A stretch of 64,000 bases of DNA. Origin: Lineus longissimus. Taxonomy: Eukaryota; Nemertea; Pilidiophora; Heteronemertea; Lineidae. The stretch covers positions 16,062,599 through 16,126,598 of the forward strand of contig NC_088309.1 of assembly GCF_910592395.1 (NCBI RefSeq). Reading direction: 5' to 3'. The position numbers and the translations under genes are program-made. The notes below the pieces were generated by a model, which saw nothing but the letters and a program-made list of their open reading frames with translations, searched no databases and was not told the origin of the DNA. Below are positions 57,162-64,000 of the stretch, one piece after another; within the stretch, counting starts at the first letter, position 1, and the number at the start of each line of letters is the position of its first letter.

Positions 57162-57579
57162 CATATTATCTCAGGAGATTTTCTTGGATGAACAAGGCAA
57201 CCAGGAATAATTTCCTTAGGACTGACTACTGCAGCATCATCAAGCACCGTGTCTATTGCAGGCACATCATCGACAAATGGAACCTTGATTGCAATGCTAG
57301 GTGGGCCGAACGGTCCGACCCCCACCTTGTTCACAGCTGCAATGCAGTACATGTAATCCATGCCTTCAACTAAGTCCTCATCTACGAAAGTCAGATTTTT
57401 GATGATTGTTTCATTTACTTTGGCCGAGCAGGTGCTGGAGGTCGGGCAGCGTTGAAGACATTTAACGTTGTAGCCAATGATTAGAGAGCCTCCATCATCT
57501 CCTGGTGGTTTCCATGACACTATGGCAGAGTCCCTAATGAATTGTGAGACAGTTGGCGCATCAGGTACTCCGGGTTTGT
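57162..57579 (-). CDS. Fibronectin type III exon, titin/twitchin-style
   Basis: 418-bp minus-strand exon with acceptor tttttttcag and donor gtaagt. It encodes a complete FN3 domain: KPGVPDAPTV, IVSWKPPGDDGGSLIIGYNV, NLTFVDEDLVEGMDY, IAAVNKVGVGPFGPPS. The WKPP..DGGS..GY and L.EG..Y...A.N..G.G phrases are the usual FN3 core (tryptophan in strand B, tyrosine corner). The exon starts with two bases of a split codon (phase 1), as is common at FN3 borders. An acidic linker with DDVPAIDTVLDDAAVV follows. The style matches giant muscle proteins and related Ig/FN3 proteins. I cannot say which. Confidence 0.85.
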
Positions 57580-58703
57580 CTGAAAAAAAATAATGGTGAT
57601 GGTGGTCATTAAATTATCAGAAATGACCTAAACTTCACACGGTCATAATATCAGTCACATTAGGAGCATCAGTTGAGGGTTTTTCCTAAACCTTTCCCAA
57701 CTATGTTGATGAGAGCTTTCCCCCAGCCCCATATCAGTGAAAGATGTGGGTCAAGTCGGCATATATATAGCATGACGATGTATTGAAAATCAGCAAAAAT
57801 GGAATGCACCTAACACACTCAAAAAAACTCAATCAAATTACTCCTGTAGAACAGCATCATTTTGGGGCATGTAATTTTCGCGAATTGCAGATCACAGGCA
57901 TATTCACGACAGGACATATCTGCGAGTCAAGGGCTCACTTTTTTTCAATTGCATTGCAAAATTTCCAGATAGGTGCTGTTTAGAATACCCTATCAGCCCA
58001 ACTTACTGTACTTCAGCGCATTGCATTTCACGCATAATGGATTTTCAAAAACTGTTGTCAATTACAGTTTGGCGTCCCTCATCAAGTAATCAACTGAATA
58101 AAAAACCAAAGTAGCCGGCAATCAGGCAAACAAGCTACCCCGCAAGTTGCTAGGATGGCCAAACAATGGCTTCTGATAGCCGAATCAATCTGATTACATG
58201 AGCCACAGCTGAACGAAAATTTTGCCCAAGAAACAGAACATGTTCGCGGCATGAAATTTTCGCGACCTGGACCCTCTTGCGAAATTCACAAAAAATATCC
58301 AGGACGAAAAATTTTCCTGTTGTACAGTAAGTACATCAAGTCATCATTCATGCCCTATACAAACTTGTTCAGCAACACACGTAGACCCTCAATAAATGTT
58401 CATTGCTGCCATACTTGGCAGCATTACATAACAATCTTCTTGGAATGGATGAGATCTGCCAACAAATGCTGCCGGTTCATATGAAACCGAAATGGAATTT
58501 GAACATCACTAATGTATGAAGCTGCAACAACAATTTAATTTGCTGAAATTATTCCTGACCGCTAAAAATGGTGAAACTATCTCTCACATTTCCAAACTGG
58601 TCGCCACAATGTATGTATATGAAATGCATGAAAGAGAGTGTGAGTACAGCACAATAGACATGAAATTGACATAAAACACAGTTTAGATATGAGTCATAAT
58701 TAC

Positions 58704-61700
58704 CTAATGGATCATCCTCTGCCAACTTAAAAAGATCAGCAGCAGTTGTATCTTGAAAATTCTGCCTAACCTTTGCCAGGTTTTCAGCAGAATCCAAGCG
58801 CCTGAAATACAAAAGGATTTAAGTTTTTTTGCAGAAGTCTTGGTCATAATGGCATTAGTTTTTTAGCCGCTTTGAGCGCTGGTTCATAAAGTACTTGGAA
58901 CCAGGGAGTGACAAAATATTTAGTTGTCTCTGAGACCAAGAGGAGGGAAAAGAACTTCGCAACAGTAGAACCCGCGTATAACGTCTGCTATGAATGGTTG
59001 ATGAACGGACAAATGGATGGACAGTCATATTATTACCACCACAGCTGACTTCATCATCTGAGCTAATTAAGGCAAAGAATCTTACCAATTTTCGAGAAAC
59101 CTATTCAGTGTCAAGTCCTCGTTTATTTGAATTGACCGGACTTGGTGGTTTTGACGCTGCACATGCTGAAAAATTAAGAGAAGAAGCTCTTTTAAGAAAC
59201 AGAACAATGTCGTCATGAAGTTAGCCATTTTGGCAAGAAGGGAGCACCAAATGCCAACCCCCCATCTCTTTCTCAAAGCAAAGACCCTACTAAAGAGAAA
59301 CAATGGCAATGTCTGGCAACAGGAACAATGAGTTTACAAACCCAGAGCCAACCTTCATATAGACAAGAGCAACGCAAAGCGTGGCAAATCCCACCGAACG
59401 AACCGCGAATAGTGTATAGTAATTTTCATTGTTGTCTAATAATACTTTTGGAAGAAAGGGAATATATGACTGCTTATGGTGGAGTAATGAAGAGAATTGG
59501 AGATTTGAAAATGGGTAGTGGACAAACTTTTTGAGTAGCGCCATCTATATCAGCCACGAAGGGTTAAAATGAAAAAATAATGGCGCAGCACACAGGCTCA
59601 TTGTTGGATGCACCTACCCTGTTAATATCAGAAGGCTGCTGTTGATAGGTGCCGAGCAATGGACCTGACAAACTTTTTGAGAAGCGCCCTCTATATCAGC
59701 CATGAAGAGTTAAAATGAAAAAATAATGGCGCAGCGCACAGGTTCATTGTTGGATGCACATACCAAAAGCCTCCTATTGATAGGCACAGAGCAATGGCCT
59801 GGACAAAGTAAGATGGACGGACAGACGGCCCGCAAGACGGACAGACGCGGAGAAGGACAGACGCCGTCACTGACGACAATACCCCCCAAGGCCGACATTC
59901 GGCCTCGGAGTAATAAAAAGGATTAACCCGGAGTTGAATAGGGAATGGTCTTCTAATTCATGCAGCGGTCAATGAGATGTCTGTACCCCCGGGGGTCAGA
60001 CACTCGACACCTATTCACCCCTTGGAAAAAAAGTGAGGGTCAGAACTCGACACTTTCTCACTATTAAATTGCCAAGCATCATTTCATCAGGTTCTCACTT
60101 TTCACCAAATCAATTGAGATCAGAGTTCACTATTTTTTCACCATGACCGAAGGGGAGAACAGACATTAAATCTATTCACATTTCATTGTTAGAGCAACAT
60201 ATTTTGTAACGCTAGCGGAGGGTCGAGGGGGATGCGTCGATTCACTATAAAGAAGGAAGCCCAATGTACAGCTGATGTACACTGCACTGAGCAATACTGA
60301 ACGCTCTGGTATTCTGTAGGCACGAGGATTTCTGGGAATCCCCTTCTCATTTTCAAAAAGGAGTTTGTTTTGACAATAAATATTTGGAGTAAGTACTAGT
60401 GTTTGGTCGATTTCATCATTACATATTAAGTAAGCTAATATTCTTTTGTCGAAATCGGTTTTGAAATTAATGTTTTATTTGAAAAACTCGATAAACCACT
60501 TGACCAGACACCGGAAGCCAACGCCCCCAAATCTAGTTCGTGACGAGAGAAATGTCGTGACATACCAGTCTCAGAAATGTGAATGAATGAGACTGGTTCC
60601 GAACGAAAAAATCACCAGCAACCTTTTGCTGCAGGCAGCCATCTTTCCGGTTCTGTGCGTAACATGTGCGTCAGCCAACGATCGGCATTTTCTTTTAATT
60701 TTTATTTCTTGTGGTTTATCGCTCGACAGAAACTCGACATTTGCAAAATCCGGCTACCCCAGACATTCGTCGAATTTTCGACACCTTTACCAATCCCATT
60801 CGCCAGAAACTCGACGTTTGAAAATAATCAGGCACCACAGCACTCGACACAAACTCGACGTCGAGTGCGTGTCGACCGCTGACCCCGGGGGGTACAGACA
60901 TCTGATTGACCGCTGCATCATTGTGCATATGACTGTATGTTTAAAGTACCTTGAGCAGAGACCAGCTTACATGTAGTTATGAGACAGTTGGACTGTAGAA
61001 ATAGAGCCTGCAGCACACTGGATGCCAACTCCGGTGTCCAAAGGAGTTTGACTGAATGCCTCTAGATGCCTATGGACGCCAGAGCTGGCGGCGAGAGGAT
61101 CACATTCAGCGCACACTTGATGGTCCGTGGCATCTTCGGCTGCCACTTTATCCCGGCATCCAGTTGGCCACCAACTCCAAAGTTCATCGGTAGCACACTG
61201 AATGCCAACTCTGGCATTCAGGCACTGGCGGCAAATAAACTTCACTGGACGCCAACTCCGGCGTCCAGTGTGCTGCAAGCTTAAGAAACGTCTACAGAAT
61301 AGAACGCTAGAAGTCATACACCATAAAGACTAGTATAATATTGTCTATAATTACTTCTGTCTGCTCATGATAGATGAGAGAGTGGTATTCCAAATACAGC
61401 ATTTTCATTATTGTGTGGCGTTATGTCTAATGCACACCACTTCGAAAGAGGCTAGTCGTGGGTTCTAACAGACCTGAGCTGCACTACACTGCATGTACTG
61501 ACCATTGGGAGCATTACCCCAAATCTAATACTAAACTATCAGTATTCTTTTAACTGGGAACTTGCCACCACAAAATTTGATATTAACTGAGTTTTGAGTC
61601 CAAATCACAAATCAAATAACATTACATATGCAAATTAAGCTCAAATCAAGGCAGAATAAGTAATAAGGACACCTTCGTCTCACAATGTCAGTCCCAAGAG

Positions 61701-61803
61701 TGTCCTCAATAGTGCGGTTCTACAGAAAGTTAAAAATCAAAATATTCTAACCTTTTCTTTGTCCCCAGTGAAGTTCGCGTTTTCTTCTGGTCGACATGGC
61801 TGA
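58704..61803 (-). CDS. Upstream exons of the fibronectin III gene
   Basis: Two minus-strand exons join the FN3 exon in phase. 61752-61803 (52 bp) reads SHVDQKKTRTSLGTKK plus a split arginine; its acceptor is tttgcag and its donor is gttaga. 58704-58801 (98 bp) reads RLDSAENLAKVRQNFQ, then DTTAADLFKLAEDDPL plus one base, with donor gtaatt. The next exon's two bases complete Asp, giving DPLDKPGVPDAP, a classic inter-domain linker. The peptide is basic then acidic and has no domain of its own. More exons should lie beyond 61803, possibly outside the window. Confidence 0.65.
59520..59890. repeat. Tandem duplication and GGACAGAC-type repeat
   Basis: A ~147-bp unit (gacaaactttttgag, agcgcc.tctatatcagcca, tgaaaaaataatggcgca) occurs twice in tandem from 59520 to about 59810. 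It is followed by degenerate GGACGGACAGAC repeats and GACAATACCCCCC. It lies in an intron of the FN3 gene. Confidence 0.7.
59960..60918. mobile_element. 959-bp TIR element with CTCGAC subrepeats
   Basis: The left end ATGCAGCGGTCAATGAGATG continues TCTGTACCCCCGGGGGTCAG. The reverse complement of the right end is ATGCAGCGGTCAATCAGATG, then TCTGTACCCCCCGGGGTCAG. TIRs are about 50 bp. Just inside both ends are several ACTCGACA words. There is no transposase. It is inserted in an intron of the FN3 gene. Confidence 0.8.
61009..61277. mobile_element. 269-bp inverted-repeat element
   Basis: The left end TGCAGCACACTGGATGCC is matched by the inverse at the right end (GGCGTCCAGTGTGCTGCA). The motif CACACTG.ATGCCAACTC.GG recurs inside at about 61194. 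No coding frame; MITE-like, in an intron of the FN3 gene. Confidence 0.65.
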
Positions 61804-64000
61804 CTGCAAAAATAGGAAATGTGAATACAGTGTTTACGGAAGAAGTCTGCATAAAAAAAGTGAAGTTGCCCAGCAGAAGTCTGCATAAAAAAAACAGATG
61901 CCCAGAAGGAATTGATCGATTGCTTCAACCCTTTTGCTGCCGATTGATTTTTATTTTTGACGGAATGACTTACACCTCAATTCGGCTAATAAGATATTTT
62001 GTTTTGAATAAATTATTATTCAATTCAGTGTACATTGCGTACATGGACGTTCTTCAATATGACCTCATCTTCAATGTAAGAATGAGAGATGAAAGACGAT
62101 GGACATGTTTATAGCTTGGTTTAAGTAATCAGTATACACAATTCCTATAATCGTGGTGATGTATGTTCAATAGTGATGTCATTAAGAGGAAAATAGGCCT
62201 ATGACGAGGACTGACCAAGGTGTAAGTCATGGTTGACCACCAGCCTTGAATGTTATTATGACGTCAAAGCCTAGGAGGAAAATGCTAGTTCCAAAATAAG
62301 CCGAGGAATTATACTATAGGAAGGGTGTATATGATAGGGATTACTGTGTGCAGCATGGGTGTATATGATAGAGATTACTGTGTGCAGCATTTGACCATAA
62401 ACTATTCAGAGACACTTTTCTGAAGTTGGTACGCTTGGGGTATTCGCATGCCGATCCACCCTCGTAGTGCGTATATCCATCCTCCACGCCGATAACAAGG
62501 CCCCTGCTTGGTCGTCAGGATGTTTGTTACAAAATTATTCATTGTCTCCAAGTATTCCCTTCCTTCCCCACACGTCTGTATCGCAACAACACTAACATTA
62601 CACTTGTAAGTGTCGCAAGAGACACGCGCTAAAAGCTATAATTGACCAGGTGTTCAATTGTAATAGTGGTTATTGCTTCTGTGATTCCAGGCCGCTGACC
62701 TGACACAAATGCATTGTGCGTGTTATATAGAAGTAGGATAACCTGATCATAAAGCTAGGATGGCATTATTCAGGACCTCGTTCAATTACTTTGTTTTGAG
62801 CAATTTGATTGGCCATCTGTTTATGAATGTGTGTCTGACGGCTATCCCGCCGCTTGATGTCGGCAGTGTAATGAGATGACTTTAGGATCAATATGAGCCG
62901 CCGGAAAGTCGGCATAGGTATTTGTAACCCATTTTAAAAATGGCTTCGCTATAACTTGTCGTAAACAATAAAGGTGTGACTGTGAGGTTTTTTTTCATAC
63001 ATTGACTTGGAAGTAAATTGTTTTCTGATATTTTGGTGGAAATTTTTCTGATACAGATCCAGTGTCCCTTTCAACGCCAAATATGGTATTACATTTCCCA
63101 CAAAATGATTGGAAACACCTATTAACGTTCTTCCAGCCGCATACGGTAAAAGCATGCAAAGGGTACATGCTGGAAGAAATTCATTGGAATTGGTAAAAAA
63201 GGTCTAAACCACACATACTGTGCATAAATTGTCTGAGCTATTGATATTGCCTCTCTGTATTTAGTGTATGGTAAAACGTTATGGTCTAAAAGGGTTAAAT
63301 ACAACATTAGCTATGGGTTGCCCGGGCATTTTGTAGTTTGTACTGTAAGTTTAAAGATATCAAAGCTGCATCCTTCACTGAGGTTTTTCATGGGGAGCAA
63401 CTGTGCTGGAATTGCGGGTGGTTCATAAATGGGTGTGGTCGCCCAACACCCATAGTCTGAGCTCCTTGTTCTCCTTGCAGAATAAAACACCAATGGTTCT
63501 CAGCAATCAGTATTATTATCCTTAATGAAAAACAGTCATAAATTCCATTGAAACACTATTCTGCTGTGAGTTAGGGTCATGTTCAGCTGCACAATTCACA
63601 TTTTCCCACAATGCAGGTGGTGCTGGCGTCAAGCAGAAGCATACCCATAACTTTTATTGTTGGAAATGGTACACTTTCATGACTTTTGGCCATGATAGTG
63701 CCATTACCAAAACCACGGACCAACAGTTCTGTCGAAAAAATGACGAAATCGAAATGCTATGGTTGTAAAATGACCCGAAAAAATGGGCGTGGCCCACTTG
63801 GGCGGGATGGGGTCAATCAGAACAGAGATTACAGATTTTCCTATTCCAGCCACAGTACTAAAAAACTGTGATATGTAAAAAGATGGAGATGGTGAATTTC
63901 CACCACTGTGTTGATCTTTAAAAAAATTGCCTCTTAAGAGTGGAAATACTGTATAGTGGTCTACCAACCCAGCACATGTTGCATGTATTTGTATTTCAAT
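61804..64000. other. No gene recognised
   Basis: I found no further splice-bounded exon. There is a short tandem duplication (gtgtatatgatag.gattactgtgtgcagca, twice near 62325-62395). Several short open frames here have no motif. Upstream exons of the FN3 gene could be hidden, but I cannot support any. Confidence 0.35.

Noticed and set aside
58855-59309. Overlapping short frames on both strands
   Set aside because: They lie in an FN3-gene intron with degenerate GGACGGAC-type repeats and have no motif or splice support.

Overview
The window is nuclear DNA from an animal, probably a marine invertebrate. The evidence is spliced genes with GT/AG introns, a fibronectin-III exon set, bromodomain exons, a dense load of DNA transposons and small inverted-repeat elements, and frequent 'taggcctac'-type words. 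The exact lineage cannot be read from the sequence. The composition is AT-rich except for a GC-rich patch at about 34.8-36.9 kb. Splice-site, frame and family calls come from reading the sequence by eye. No database search was run.

Layout, left to right. 1-9 kb: no complete gene. It holds one isolated plus-strand coding exon, a tRNA-derived SINE head, two copies of a ~0.9 kb dispersed repeat, a tandem-monomer repeat that begins GGCTCACC, and a 1.06 kb pogo/Tigger-like terminal-inverted-repeat (TIR) element. 9.1-10.9 kb: a compact four-exon plus-strand gene for a 205-aa protein I do not recognise. 11.6-15.9 kb: a convergent minus-strand gene joining a bromodomain to a large protein of an unnamed multicopy animal family. 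17.4-18.8 kb: two copies of a ~430-bp TIR element. 19.1-23.8 kb: a GGCTCACC repeat split by a 3.4 kb piggyBac element whose TTAA target site, 13-bp TIRs and decayed transposase are all visible. 24.5-26.1 kb: another GGCTCACC repeat with an 800-bp TIR element inside it. 26.4-29.0 kb: minus-strand gene of the multicopy SAMD3-like family. 29.6-31.3 kb: the best GGCTCACC repeat, with five ~302-bp monomers and a long (GTC)n run. 32.3-33.7 kb: a CACTA/EnSpm-like transposase, minus strand. 34-38 kb: many small inverted-repeat elements. 38.2-41.6 kb: minus-strand gene with an OB-fold domain. 42.9-45.9 kb: more TIR elements and a direct duplication. 46.3-54.6 kb: a very large Helentron (Helitron2-type) reading frame, minus strand. 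57.2-61.8 kb: exons of a fibronectin-III protein of titin/twitchin style, minus strand. 59.5-61.3 kb: further MITE-like repeats.

Most recognisable coding capacity is transposon-derived (Helentron, piggyBac, CACTA-like, and possibly the bromodomain and SAMD3-like families). The clearest host gene is the fibronectin-III gene; the OB-fold gene may be host or selfish. Two observations stand out. First, the GGCTCACC repeats carry in most monomers a CTCF-like core (GCCACCAGGGGGCC) and a direct repeat of AGGTCA with a 3-bp spacer (nuclear-receptor DR3 type), so they would spread paired regulatory motifs. Second, a bromodomain appears spliced in phase to an uncharacterised transposase-like multicopy protein, with an orphan gene pointing towards it. 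Three otherwise good frames in two genes are each broken by one base in an A homopolymer, which may be assembly error rather than decay.
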